Below, one piece after another: positions 37,745-46,491 of a stretch of 64,000 nt of DNA. A program made the position numbers and the translations under genes. Under the pieces are notes generated by a model. That model was not told the origin of the DNA and made no database searches. It worked only from the letters and a program-made list of their open reading frames with translations. Each line of letters opens with the position of its first letter. The first letter of the stretch is position 1. Source of the DNA: Microbacterium wangchenii (GTDB lineage: Bacteria; Actinomycetota; Actinomycetes; Actinomycetales; Microbacteriaceae); the NCBI RefSeq assembly GCF_004564355.1, contig NZ_CP038266.1, positions 2,232,001 through 2,296,000 of the forward strand, in the 5' to 3' direction.

Positions 37745-38119
37745 ATGGTCGGCATGAACGCGCAATCCCTGTTTCCTGGCCCACTGGAGCCAGTGTACGA
37801 CGCTGTCCGCGCACACGTGCTCGCGCTCGATCACGGCGTGATCGAAGAGTTCAAGAAGACTCAAGTGAGCTTTGGTCTGGCCCGAAAGTTCGTCTGGCTC
37901 ACCCCGCTCACCAAGACCAAAGCTTTGCTGGTCATCGACATGTGGCGTCGGCACGATGACCCGATGCTTCGCAACGTCATCCAGTATCGGCCTGACAAGT
38001 TCACTCACCAGATTCAAGTGCGCATGGCCGCCGAGGTAGACGAGATATCGAGCTTGGGTTGGTTTAAAGAAGCCGCAGCGTGGGGTCGAAATGAGCCACC
38101 GGACGAGCCTGTCCCCTAG
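37745..38119 (+). CDS. DUF5655-like protein
   Basis: This 124-residue protein contains LEPVYDAVRAHVLALDHGVI, then EEFKKTQVSFGLARKFVWLT and TKALLVIDMWRRHDDPMLRN. It ends with YRPDKFTHQIQVRMAAEVDE. The order (conserved EFKKT, a V/AWLTP strand, KFTHQI) fits DUF5655, a small domain related to nucleic-acid-modifying fold proteins and of unknown role. ATG at 37745 or 37754. It stands beside the far side of the IS21 insertion. Confidence 0.7.
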   Translation: MVGMNAQSLFPGPLEPVYDAVRAHVLALDHGVIEEFKKTQVSFGLARKFVWLTPLTKTKALLVIDMWRRHDDPMLRNVIQYRPDKFTHQIQVRMAAEVDEISSLGWFKEAAAWGRNEPPDEPVP

Positions 38120-38299
38120 AGCCACCAGCTCGACGAAGGCGGGCAGAGACTTGCTCCTCAGCGAGTGGCGGGGTCCTTCCGCAAGCGGATCATCATTCGG
38201 CGGACCCTCAACGGGATGATGGGCACCGATACTGTGACCGTTGCCTGCTGAGGGACCCCCCAAGGGCACGCGGGAAGTAGTACTAGTTCGGCTCGCTGC

Positions 38300-39367
38300 T
38301 CACGCGCTAACAGGGATATCGGAGTGCGGCCAGAGTGGCTGTCCGGAGAACGCCGCCACAAACGCCACGTCCATTGACTCAACAGGTATTGGAGCGGACT
38401 GGCCACCGCCGATGGTCGACATTCCGGTCTCGCCGTCAAAGATCGCCTCGACGCATACGCCCCAGGCGCCCGCCAGACGCGGCGCGAAGTCCCTCCATTC
38501 CCACCTTCCATCGAAGCCACCAGGGGATCCCGTAATGACCGTCGCGACGCCATCTCGGGCCACTACGGGGTGTGAGAGGTTGCGCCACGACGATGCGGTC
38601 ATGTAAGCGAGTCGCGCATATGCCTCGCGAAACTGCGTCGGGTGGAGTGCAAAGCTCCTCGCCGCCGCGATGTGAGGTTGCTGCACCCCCTCGGACCGAC
38701 CCCAATCCTGCAGAACTGCGATTACGCCGATACGGCCCATACGGATCCCCAGCATCGGGACAAATAGGTCGTCCATATAGTCGAACCGCCTGCGTGGCTG
38801 ATCGCTATCCAGACACTCGAAGAAATGGAACGTCGCCGGCCCGGGAAACGCTGGCTCCCATCGAACGGCGCCAGAAGCCGCCTGCAGCAAGAAGTGATGA
38901 AACGCCACGCTCCTCAGGTGCTCGGCAGGAACGAGCCTTCGACCCTCAGCCTCGCGCACGTACAGCGGCTGCAGACTCTCCTTGTAGACCAGCCCATAGT
39001 AGATCTTGCCCAACCACAAGAAGAGGTCTCGGCGATCGAGTGACCTAAACGCATCCGGACCCGCGTCGAATGCGACCTTGACGCGGCTCTCGATCTCACT
39101 TAAGTCCACGCCGTTGCACACCGAACAGCACGGGACCGTGAGTTGGCGGTAGCGGAGGGGACGGCCGTCGATGTGATTGACGGATGCATCCCACAGGTCG
39201 AGTGCACGGAGCAGCCACTTCGGAAATACGTGCTCACGGGTGCGATCTGCTGAGCCGACCGGGACGTGCTTCCCGCACAAGAAGCAGTATTCGTCCCCAA
39301 TCTGTTGGGTGCGGTCGGTCAAGAACTCCGCGTGGGGCGATGCAACCTCCGGCGTGGGTTCCGACAT
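38300..39367 (-). CDS. HNH-like zinc-finger protein
   Basis: This 355-residue protein starts MSEPTPEVASPHAEFLTDRT. Near residues 28-95 it has EYCFLCGKHVPVG, then RTREHVFPKWLL and VPCCSVCNGVDLSEIESRVK. That is CxxC...H...CxxCN, the layout of HNH endonuclease-like treble-clef domains with the EHVFPKW histidine as the candidate catalytic residue. The remaining 250 residues are soluble (LFLWLGKIYYGLVYKESLQP, FHFFECLDSDQPRRRFDYMD) and unassigned. Proteins like this occur as stand-alone defence or repair genes. The frame extends upstream to 39910 without support. Confidence 0.7.
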   Translation of the reverse strand: MSEPTPEVASPHAEFLTDRTQQIGDEYCFLCGKHVPVGSADRTREHVFPKWLLRALDLWDASVNHIDGRPLRYRQLTVPCCSVCNGVDLSEIESRVKVAFDAGPDAFRSLDRRDLFLWLGKIYYGLVYKESLQPLYVREAEGRRLVPAEHLRSVAFHHFLLQAASGAVRWEPAFPGPATFHFFECLDSDQPRRRFDYMDDLFVPMLGIRMGRIGVIAVLQDWGRSEGVQQPHIAAARSFALHPTQFREAYARLAYMTASSWRNLSHPVVARDGVATVITGSPGGFDGRWEWRDFAPRLAGAWGVCVEAIFDGETGMSTIGGGQSAPIPVESMDVAFVAAFSGQPLWPHSDIPVSA

Positions 39368-39576
39368 CCTCACATTGTGCGTGAGGTAGCCGTCGTCTGC
39401 AGGCATCGACATGGTCGCCTGTATGAGAGCCGACATCCGCGCGATCAGCGACCGTCTCACGGGCGTCGAGTTATCCGTGCAATCGCCTCCAGTTCGCGAC
39501 GGCGTCGAGATGACGCACGATGTTGGAGGAGAGGCGGGCGCTGTTGGATGCGTAGACGCGTCGTTGGACGCGCTGA

Positions 39577-40275
39577 TCACACCTGCGCCGCGGATTGGCC
39601 GAAGACTTGCGCGAGGTATCGCTCGGGAGCGTAGCTGACGCCATTCTCGACGACTACGTCGTCTCGGGCGCAGTAATAGGCGTCGCGGAGTCGCCCGTTT
39701 CTCCGGTCCCAGTCTTCTTGCCGCGCCGACCACGAGCTCTTCTGCACTTGTTGGGTGAGCAGGGCGATGAGGCCACCGGGGATCCAGGTCACAAAGAGGC
39801 TGAGGAATCCTGCCATAAAAGCACCCGCGCCGCGCCCAGAACTTATCGCTGCCCACACGCCGATCGCCGCCGCGAGACCGAACGTCCAAGCCAAGAAGTG
39901 TTGCCGCCATGGGAATGTAGGTCTTGACGGCGGCGTGAGTCGCGCCGAGAGCTGCGTAACACTGTCGGAGCCGAAGACCGTCGTATCAACACGATTGCGA
40001 CCCTCGCGTCGCGCGTAGGTCAATGCGGTGCCTTGGGTCGCGCTGGTCCCTTCGCCGATCACGACCGAAATGCGTCGCATCTGATCACTCGAGTGGCAGA
40101 TCGGGCAGGTGACTCCGGTCGGGTGGTGAGGCAAAGGAGGAGGGGACGGGACCGGTGGCGTAACGGGCCGCGTATGGCCGCTCCACCTCGCGCCATCCCA
40201 CCACTGTTCGACGCCGAGATCGGGTGCCTTGACGTACCATCCGGCTGGTGGCATAGGCGGCTGGCTGTTCGACAT
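39577..40275 (-). CDS. DUF2510-containing membrane protein
   Basis: This 232-residue protein starts MSNSQPPMPPAGWYVKAPDL. PAGWY...QWWDGARWSGHT is the DUF2510 motif common in actinobacterial envelope proteins. A Pro-rich linker and a CxxC pair (VTCPICHSSDQMRR) follow. Two membrane helices come next (HFLAWTFGLAAAIGVWAAIS and GAFMAGFLSLFVTWIPGGLI) and then a C-terminal soluble part with YYCARDDVVV. It is probably an inner-membrane protein of unknown role. Confidence 0.8.
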   Translation of the reverse strand: MSNSQPPMPPAGWYVKAPDLGVEQWWDGARWSGHTRPVTPPVPSPPPLPHHPTGVTCPICHSSDQMRRISVVIGEGTSATQGTALTYARREGRNRVDTTVFGSDSVTQLSARLTPPSRPTFPWRQHFLAWTFGLAAAIGVWAAISSGRGAGAFMAGFLSLFVTWIPGGLIALLTQQVQKSSWSARQEDWDRRNGRLRDAYYCARDDVVVENGVSYAPERYLAQVFGQSAAQV

Positions 40276-40440
40276 CGATGTCCCCCGTCGGTGCGATCGA
40301 CCTAGACCGCACCGTTCCCGCGAAGGATACCCGACATGTCGCTATGCGGCGCCAGGGCGTCGGCCTTCGCCTGCTTCGGCTCCTCGGGCGCTCTTTTACG
40401 GACCGGCTCGCGGGCAGCAACCAGAGCCCCTGATCGATCC

Positions 40441-40614
40441 CTACTTCGGTTGGCCGACCAACCGAAGACCCACCAGCACGAGTCCGGCAGCAAGGGCCGC
40501 GGCTCCCAGAGTGAGGATCGCGACGCCTCCAATCGACGAAAGTACCGCGCTGCCCCAGGCGACCAACGCGAGGCCGACAAGCAACAGCGCCCCAACGTAT
40601 ACATTGGCGCTCAC
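40441..40614 (-). CDS. small two-TM membrane protein (leaderless GTG)
   Basis: This 57-residue protein starts with GTG at 40614 and reads MSANVYVGALLLVGLALVAW, then SIGGVAILTLGAAALAAGLV. TACGCT, 6 bases upstream of the GTG, is a good -10 box, so the transcript is probably leaderless. The longer frame from 40659 includes that promoter and is less likely. Function is unknown. Confidence 0.55.
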   Translation of the reverse strand: MSANVYVGALLLVGLALVAWGSAVLSSIGGVAILTLGAAALAAGLVLVGLRLVGQPK

Positions 40615-40702
40615 GCAAATCAGCGTACCCAGGTGGGAACGGCGTGACGACGAGGGCACCGACCTACGTTCGCATAGGGCTGTAGCGGGGCATGCCTTCC
40701 GA

Positions 40703-41473
40703 TTAGCGCGGCGCGGTGAGAATCTCGGCGGCGCCCGTGGTGATCGCGATGGTGTGCTCGCTGTGCGCTGTGCGACAGCCTGTAGCGCTGCGAAGGGTCC
40801 ATCCGTCCGGGTCAGTGATCAGAGCGTCCGTGTCTTCCATCACCCAGGGTTCGAGGGCGAGAAGCAGACCGGGGCGCAGCTTGTACCCACGGCCAGGGCG
40901 TCCAGTATTCGGTATGTGCGGGTCGCCGTGCATGACGGAACCGATCCCATGTCCGCCGAACTCCGTGTTGATCGAGTACCCGGCTTCCTCGAGCACGGAG
41001 CCGATGGCGTACGAGATGTCGCCGATACGGTTCCCCGGACGAGCTGCGTCGATGGCGGCCGCAAGAGCGTTCTCGGTGGCCTCGATGAGTCGGATACTGC
41101 TTGCGGGTTTGGTCGGCCCGACGATGAAGCTGACTGCGGCATCCGCGGCCATCCCATTCTTGAGGACCGCGAGATCCAGGGTGACAAGGTCCCCATCCCG
41201 GAGCGCGTAGTCATGCGGCAACCCGTGAAGAACCGCGTCGTTCACGGCCATACAGATGTAGTGCCCGAAGGGCCCGTTGCCGAACGACGGCGCGTAATCG
41301 ACGTAGCAGGACTGCGCGCCAGCCGCCACGATGAGCTTGCGCGCCCACTCATCGATATCCAGGAGGTTCACCCCTACAGTGGACCGCTCGCGCAATTCGT
41401 GCAGTATGTTCGCGACCACTGCGCCAGCGGACCGGGCACGGTCGACCTCCGATGAACGGAAGATCTCGATCAT
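40703..41473 (-). CDS. map: type I methionine aminopeptidase
   Basis: This 256-residue enzyme removes the initiator Met from nascent proteins. The dimetal ligands are all visible: two Asp in VTLDLAVLKNGMAADAAVSF, His in FGGHGIGSVMH, Glu in LLLALEPWVM and Glu in TAHSEHTIAIT. The YICMAVNDAVLHGLPH block supplies the substrate-pocket His. It starts MIEIFRSSEVDRARSAGAVV at 41473 with GGAG upstream. It is divergent from an XRE regulator with operator-like repeats between them, so it is probably a regulated second copy rather than the housekeeping map beside secY/adk. Confidence 0.93.
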   Translation of the reverse strand: MIEIFRSSEVDRARSAGAVVANILHELRERSTVGVNLLDIDEWARKLIVAAGAQSCYVDYAPSFGNGPFGHYICMAVNDAVLHGLPHDYALRDGDLVTLDLAVLKNGMAADAAVSFIVGPTKPASSIRLIEATENALAAAIDAARPGNRIGDISYAIGSVLEEAGYSINTEFGGHGIGSVMHGDPHIPNTGRPGRGYKLRPGLLLALEPWVMEDTDALITDPDGWTLRSATGCRTAHSEHTIAITTGAAEILTAPR

Positions 41474-41492
41474 CAAGCGCTCCAACCAGTTC

Positions 41493-41520
41493 GGTATTAA
41501 AGTACCGGTCAAACTATACC
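41493..41520. promoter_or_regulatory. tandem operator-like repeats between map and the XRE gene
   Basis: Two adjacent 14-base imperfect palindromes occur: GGTATTAAAGTACC (41493-41506) and GGTCAAACTATACC (41507-41520), that is GGTN-N6-TACC twice. The second includes TATACC, a possible -10 for the XRE gene. On the other strand TTGACC is a possible -35 for map. The position fits binding by the XRE protein to control both genes. Confidence 0.6.
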
Positions 41521-41523
41521 GAT

Positions 41524-41814
41524 ATGCTCGACTTCATGATGGTTCGCTTGCCACACACCCCGGAGGATATCGAGCGTGGCCGGCGCCTAGGCGCTCTTCT
41601 GCGGCAGGCGCGAGGGAGCCGCTCGATCCTCGAAGTTGCGTCCATGGCAAGGATCTCGCCCGAGACACTGCGGAAGATCGAGGCCGGCCGCTTGGTCACC
41701 CCTTCCTTCGCCACTGTCACCGCAGTCGCATCCGCGCTCGACCTCTCACTCGACTCACTCGCCGAAGAGTCCAGCATGCCGGGCGCAGAAGCAGGTCAGC
41801 CCCTGACCGCTTGA
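41524..41814 (+). CDS. XRE-family transcriptional regulator
   Basis: This protein of up to 96 residues has one helix-turn-helix: RRLGALLRQARGSRSILEVA, then SMARISPETLRKIEAGRLVT and FATVTAVASALDLSLDSLAE. The ATG at 41524 lies only 3 bases after the TATACC box, so ATG 41536 or 41539 (MMVRLPHTPEDIERG) may be the true start. It is divergent from map and likely represses both genes through the GGTN-N6-TACC pair. Map/XRE divergent pairs recur in actinobacteria. Confidence 0.82.
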   Translation: MLDFMMVRLPHTPEDIERGRRLGALLRQARGSRSILEVASMARISPETLRKIEAGRLVTPSFATVTAVASALDLSLDSLAEESSMPGAEAGQPLTA

Positions 41815-41836
41815 CGCTGACAGCCGTACGCAAGAG

Positions 41837-42105
41837 GACCGACTACGGGCGGGCCTGGAGTTCAGTCCGCCCGCCTGGCGCCGGAACGCGGAGGCCTACG
41901 CGAAACGAGGATGCATCATCGACGTGTTGACGATGAGCCTTATCGCCTTGTCATGCGCCGCCGAGGATGCGGAGCCCATTCGACACCTGCTCAACGAAGA
42001 CGCCACCCGAACAGGCCTCGCCTGGGAGCCGGGCACACCGACGGCCTGACCTCCCAACGACACGACCGTCCGCTCCAGGGCGGCACGTTCAACCACCATC
42101 GGGGA
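41837..42105 (+). repeat. repeated gene fragment, copy B (uninterrupted)
   Basis: This is nearly the same as 35307-35546 joined to 37680 onward. In frame it encodes DRLRAGLEFSPPAWRRNAEA, YAKRGCIIDVLTMSLIALSC and DAEPIRHLLNEDATRTGLAW, then a stop. It has the single GCTCC that copy A carries duplicated around its IS21 element. No start codon or ribosome site is present, so it is a 3' gene relic or a passive repeat. The rest of 41815-42147 holds only the promoter of the next gene. Confidence 0.75.
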
Positions 42106-42147
42106 GCTACGCGACACAGAGCCCGGGCGGGCGGTAACGTCGGGAAG

Positions 42148-42804
42148 GTGAGGGCCAATCCTATGGATGATGCGCGCCCGAACGCCGCTGAGGTCCGGAG
42201 CAAGCGCGGCCCGGAAGCGGCGCTCGCCATCGTGATTGGCGGAGTCCTAGCACTAACTTTCGGATGGTCGGCGCTGGGCCTCGTGCGGGACACACTCCAC
42301 TTCAACTGTTCGTGGGGCATCGGTGGTGAATGGGGCCCGGACGGCACATGGGTGTGCGCCGACGGTATCGGCTACCTCGGTGTGGCAGTCGTGCTCGGCG
42401 GGATGTCGGCTCTGATCATCGTTGCCGGGCTCCTCGTTGCGATTGCGGCGCCGTCGCGCGGTCGCTCCGTCATGTTCCTGGTTCTGGCTGCGGTTCCGAT
42501 CGGGTGGATCGGCTGGTGGACCTACTACGCCGCGACCCTCTACTCCGGCCCCCGACCCGCTGGCGAGACAGGATTGGGCCTCTGGGCCGCTACGGTGCTG
42601 CCCAGCATCATCCTGTGCACCGTGAGCCTGATAGTCGGAGCGGCGCGTCCCCTGATGATGCGCCGGTGGTCATTCGTCGCGTTGTGGTGCGGTGTCGGCT
42701 TGATGCTCATCGCGACGGTGCTGCAGCTCGGCATCGGCATCGCGACCTTCGTATCGGCCGGGATGCTGGCAGCCGCCGGAGTCGGGCGTGCTCCAGCACG
42801 GTGA
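42148..42804 (+). CDS. hypothetical membrane protein
   Basis: This 218-residue protein starts with GTG at 42148, 7 bases after TAACGT, so it is probably leaderless. Membrane segments are AALAIVIGGVLALTFGWSAL, GVAVVLGGMSALIIVAGLLV, VMFLVLAAVPIGWIGWWTYY, LWAATVLPSIILCTVSLIVG and ALWCGVGLMLIATVLQLGIG. An external loop FNCSWGIGGEWGPDGTWVCA has two Cys. No family is recognised. Confidence 0.7.
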   Translation: MRANPMDDARPNAAEVRSKRGPEAALAIVIGGVLALTFGWSALGLVRDTLHFNCSWGIGGEWGPDGTWVCADGIGYLGVAVVLGGMSALIIVAGLLVAIAAPSRGRSVMFLVLAAVPIGWIGWWTYYAATLYSGPRPAGETGLGLWAATVLPSIILCTVSLIVGAARPLMMRRWSFVALWCGVGLMLIATVLQLGIGIATFVSAGMLAAAGVGRAPAR

Positions 42805-42927
42805 GCCACCGGTAAGAGGGCGGCTGCGGCCCGTCGAAGGGCACTGTGCACATGACCTACGCCGGCGACTCCCCTAAGGCAATCGGGGCTTTGAACCACG
42901 TCAAGTGGCAATGGCGTGGAGGTAGAG

Positions 42928-44787
42928 ATGGGCGAGTTTCGGGCGGTGCGCCACAATCATCGTGTGTCTGTAGAGCAATTGGCTGTAAATGCCGTGAGCG
43001 ACCGCGTCGCGCTATGCCCGCATCTGAACCCGGAGATCAGCCATGGGGACAAGACCCCGATCACCGACGGGCACATCGATTTCTTCTCTGCGAAGAAGCA
43101 CAGCAAGAAGACACATGAGGGTCGCGTCCCGGTGCAAGTCAAAGGTCGAGTAACGAAGGCGCGAATCAAGGCTTCTCGTCAGCACCAGTCGTTCTCGGTC
43201 GAGCGGGAGGTGCTTGATTTCTTCCGCAGCCATGGCGGCGGCCTCTATTTCTACGTGCCCATGAGGGAGGACGGCAGCGAGCGAGAGATCTTTTACGTGA
43301 TCCTTCTACCCTTCAAGATTGACCGACTCCTCGCTAACGGCGATGCGAAGCAGAAGTCATTTACGGTCAAGCTAAGTCGGCTTCCCGCGGAGGCGTCGAA
43401 GGTCGAGAGAATAGTCCGACTGGCATGGAGCGGACGCATCCAGAGCGCTGCCGGCAGCGGGAACGGTGATCTGGTGAATCAGGCCGAGAGCCTGCGGATC
43501 CACTCTCTGATCGGATTCGATGAGGACCGTCCGACCCGGCTGTCCTTGGACGAGACAGACTATGTCGTCGTTGCGCAGCTGAGAGGTGGCCTTGAGGTTG
43601 CCATCGACATCGACCTCGAGGTCCTTCCGCACGACTACCTCGAGCGCGACCTAGCAGTCTCCATCCGCTGCGGCGGGGTCGAATTCACCGACGGCTCGGG
43701 TCGACGCCTGGACGAGAACACGCATCTTCTCCATCTTTCCGCAGGCCTCGAACTCCGCCTTACGGTCGAAGCCAGCACCGTGAGGACGACCCTTCATCTC
43801 ACTCGCGAAGGCACCTTCCGCCAGCAGGCCAAGAACGTCGACTTCGTGCTCGCTGCCGCGAGTGGGAGTCCCATTGTCATCGGTGGGTTCTCCGGCGATG
43901 GAAGCGACGGTGACCCGAAGCTTGCACGGCAGCTCGATTCGGTCCGCGCTGAACTGGTGCGCCTGATGGAGCTCTTCGACGAGCTCGGCGTAGACGACGC
44001 GCTGACATCGACTATTCCGATCGACGACAAGACGAGGAGGATGCTCCTCGCTCTTCACGAGGGCATCTACCAAGATCGTGCGGTCCGCGGAAGCTCAGAT
44101 GGCACTGGCCGGTATGACATCCCGGTTGGGGAGAAAAGGATCATGGTTATCGTGATGCCAGCTGAGGATGAGGAGCACAGACGCGTCGTGGACCCATTTG
44201 ATCCGTCCAAACGCGACCGATTCCGCATCTACCAACTCGATGAAGAGGGCTCGCCTCACCCGGTCGACTGGGGAACCGTTTACGAGTCGGTCACGCCGGA
44301 GGACATGGCATCAATCCTCAATCTGCGCCTGCACGAGGTTGTCGGCGCCTACGAGGCGCTTGAGGACCGGGCGAGCGCATGGAACAAGGCGAACTTAATG
44401 GTACTGAGGCTCCTCTCAGCCGCCGACCTCGCTGAGGATGGGGGCCAGCAACGATATCTGGTTGGCGGAGCTATCGAGCTGTGCAAGTGGCTGATGGGGC
44501 AGCAGCCCGACTCGCTCATCCACCGGATCAACTGGTGGCAAATTCAGCATCGACTTGGCGCTCTCACCAACGACGACCGTCAGAGCATCCGAAGCGCCCG
44601 TCGCTCCCTCGACCGCAATGGCGAACAGGCGGGTCTCCTGGAAGCCTGCCTCCTGATCCTCCTCGGGGATGAAGAGGAACTGCAGCTGGTTCTTGCCGAG
44701 CTCGGCGACCACGAGCTCGATGCGCTGCAAAGCTGGCCAGTGTGGGCATTGCGACGTGAAAAGGCCTCCGAGTCTATCGAGGCATGA
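42928..44787 (+). CDS. DUF4365-like putative nuclease, possible defence gene
   Basis: This is a 619-residue protein. GGAGG five bases before the ATG at 42928 supports this start over 42916. The N-terminal roughly 140 residues have a PD-(D/E)XK layout: E16 in RVSVEQLAVNAVSD, D51 in ITDGHIDFFSAKK, and Q70-V-K72 in GRVPVQVKGRVTKAR. The DUF4365-like block EREVLDFFRSHGGGLYFYVP follows, then IFYVILLPFKIDRLL. A beta-rich middle and a C-terminal helical domain (about 400-619, e.g. LMVLRLLSAADLAEDGGQQR) are unrecognised. The fold suggests DNA cleavage, and stand-alone genes of this build are common in accessory regions. Activity and target are unknown. Confidence 0.7.
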   Translation: MGEFRAVRHNHRVSVEQLAVNAVSDRVALCPHLNPEISHGDKTPITDGHIDFFSAKKHSKKTHEGRVPVQVKGRVTKARIKASRQHQSFSVEREVLDFFRSHGGGLYFYVPMREDGSEREIFYVILLPFKIDRLLANGDAKQKSFTVKLSRLPAEASKVERIVRLAWSGRIQSAAGSGNGDLVNQAESLRIHSLIGFDEDRPTRLSLDETDYVVVAQLRGGLEVAIDIDLEVLPHDYLERDLAVSIRCGGVEFTDGSGRRLDENTHLLHLSAGLELRLTVEASTVRTTLHLTREGTFRQQAKNVDFVLAAASGSPIVIGGFSGDGSDGDPKLARQLDSVRAELVRLMELFDELGVDDALTSTIPIDDKTRRMLLALHEGIYQDRAVRGSSDGTGRYDIPVGEKRIMVIVMPAEDEEHRRVVDPFDPSKRDRFRIYQLDEEGSPHPVDWGTVYESVTPEDMASILNLRLHEVVGAYEALEDRASAWNKANLMVLRLLSAADLAEDGGQQRYLVGGAIELCKWLMGQQPDSLIHRINWWQIQHRLGALTNDDRQSIRSARRSLDRNGEQAGLLEACLLILLGDEEELQLVLAELGDHELDALQSWPVWALRREKASESIEA

Positions 44788-44828
44788 TCAAGCAATGCCC
44801 GCTTGGGGGATGCTGCGGGACACCTGAA

Positions 44829-45548
44829 TCAGATGAGCTGGCGACCACCGCCGTTGCGGGCGTCCACCCTGACTTCGAGGTTCTTGTTTTTCACCGTGCC
44901 GTCCAAATCCTTAACGGCGTGGGCGACGGCATCGACATACTTCCCAATGCGTACAAGCGGGTCGGCTATCGCGATCGATCGACGCCACGGCTCGACCTCG
45001 AGGGAGAAGGACTCGCGATACTCCCGGCCGTCGCTGTCTTCGTAGCGGACCTCAACCTTCCAGCTCGGGGCTGGCTCGTTGCCCTTCCCGAAGAGCTCTT
45101 CCCCGTCCAAGTAGTACTTGAGCGGGCGCGTGTTCGTGAGGGAGCGCAACACCATCGAACCGTCCATCAGGCGATTCAGATCAGCGATCGCCTCCCTCCA
45201 ACCGTCAGTATTCGGCGTTGAAACCGGCTCAAACGGACGGTCGACCGTCATCGTGACATTGTGCGCGGGAGTCTTTCCGTCGTTCCGAACGGTCACGAAC
45301 ACGGACGCGCCGAGCGTACCCCCACGGCGGGTAACGGTGGGCGTGAACTCGAAGTCGACGACGACATAGGGGCGCGTTAGCGCGATGTTGGACTCGGTCA
45401 TCGCCTCGTTCGACGCCGCGAGAAGCTTGTTGGAGGCGATAAGCTCTCCAAGCTGTCGGCCAGCTATTACTAATGCGATGATCGCGGCGATCGCCGCCAG
45501 CACTGTGCCAATGCCTTGTAGCGCGCTCCAGAAGACTACGTCGGTCAT
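44829..45548 (-). CDS. hypothetical single-TM protein
   Basis: This 239-residue protein starts MTDVVFWSALQGIGTVLAAI. One membrane helix (TVLAAIAAIIALVIAGRQLG) is followed by a short coiled stretch (IASNKLLAASNEAMTESNIA). A beta-rich domain comes next, with RPYVVVDFEFTPTVTRRGGT and ASVFVTVRNDGKTPAHNVTM, an immunoglobulin-like pattern. It converges with the DUF4365-like gene. Proteins with this plan are frequent and uncharacterised in bacteria. Confidence 0.7.
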   Translation of the reverse strand: MTDVVFWSALQGIGTVLAAIAAIIALVIAGRQLGELIASNKLLAASNEAMTESNIALTRPYVVVDFEFTPTVTRRGGTLGASVFVTVRNDGKTPAHNVTMTVDRPFEPVSTPNTDGWREAIADLNRLMDGSMVLRSLTNTRPLKYYLDGEELFGKGNEPAPSWKVEVRYEDSDGREYRESFSLEVEPWRRSIAIADPLVRIGKYVDAVAHAVKDLDGTVKNKNLEVRVDARNGGGRQLI

Positions 45549-45752
45549 ACATCGGTTCTACCGCTGACCTCAGACATCTAGTCCGGAGCACCTCGGTTCT
45601 ACGCATCCGGATGCGGTCCCGAGTCGCCCCTCACGGTCTCCTGCATGCCGCTCACCGCGCGCAGGGGGGATCGACGCGCGCCATCGCCCGCGCACGCTCA
45701 GCCGGTTCTGCCAGGTCACGCCGCGCGCGACGCGCAGCTTTACAAGACTGCC

Positions 45753-46310
45753 TCAGCCCTTGTCGCGGATCGCGTACCAGCGGTGAGCGATAGCGCGGTA
45801 AGCAGAAATCTCGTCTGCGTCGCGCCCCGCCTCTTCGGCCTGCTTGAACGCACGCCACCACACTCGGCCGTATTCGCCAGCCTTGCGCGCGGAGGCGGTG
45901 CCGTCTGCTGGCGGAATCGGATCAAAACCTGATGGCGGCTTTGTGCGTGTACGTCCGGCGACCGCCAAACCAGCGGCGCGGCGCGCCATGTCGAGCCATG
46001 CGTCACGATCGGCCACCACCTTGACGTTGGCCTCGGCGATCTCCTGGGCGGTGATCAGTCGCGTGGCCGCCTTGAGCTCGGCCTGCGTATAGCCGCGAGG
46101 CACCGGAGCATCCACCGCTGCTATGGTCGCCGCCGCGGGACGACCGTCGCTGCCCGGCACCCATACCCGTGTGCCCACCTCCGGCGGAGCCGGTAGATCC
46201 CAGGTATAGGCGTAGGCGTGATTCGCGTCGGCGGGCTTGTCGGATGTCAGCTCCCGGAACGACACCAGGACAACACGGGTACGCGCCCTCTTCCGGAACT
46301 TGAAGATCAT
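45753..46310 (-). CDS. hypothetical protein
   Basis: This 185-residue protein starts MIFKFRKRARTRVVLVSFRE. It has an N-terminal beta part (YTWDLPAPPEVGTRVWVPG), then a helical region (RGYTQAELKAATRLITAQEI) and a basic/aromatic C-terminus with YGRVWWRAFKQAEEAGRDAD. It is soluble and of no known family. The longer frame from 46346 adds twelve residues. Confidence 0.55.
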   Translation of the reverse strand: MIFKFRKRARTRVVLVSFRELTSDKPADANHAYAYTWDLPAPPEVGTRVWVPGSDGRPAAATIAAVDAPVPRGYTQAELKAATRLITAQEIAEANVKVVADRDAWLDMARRAAGLAVAGRTRTKPPSGFDPIPPADGTASARKAGEYGRVWWRAFKQAEEAGRDADEISAYRAIAHRWYAIRDKG

Positions 46311-46491
46311 GCTGACAACTGCTCCCGACTCGACTCCGTCTGGCAACCGCGGATCAGACTATCCGCCAAGACCGGGCTGCCTTACGTCTCGGCGTCGCGT
46401 CCAGCGACCGCCGAGGGCCGGCTAAAGCCCGTTGCCTGCGGCGCTCGCGGTCGGCGCACGTAAGGGGATGGCCAGCGTGCGATGGCGCGAG

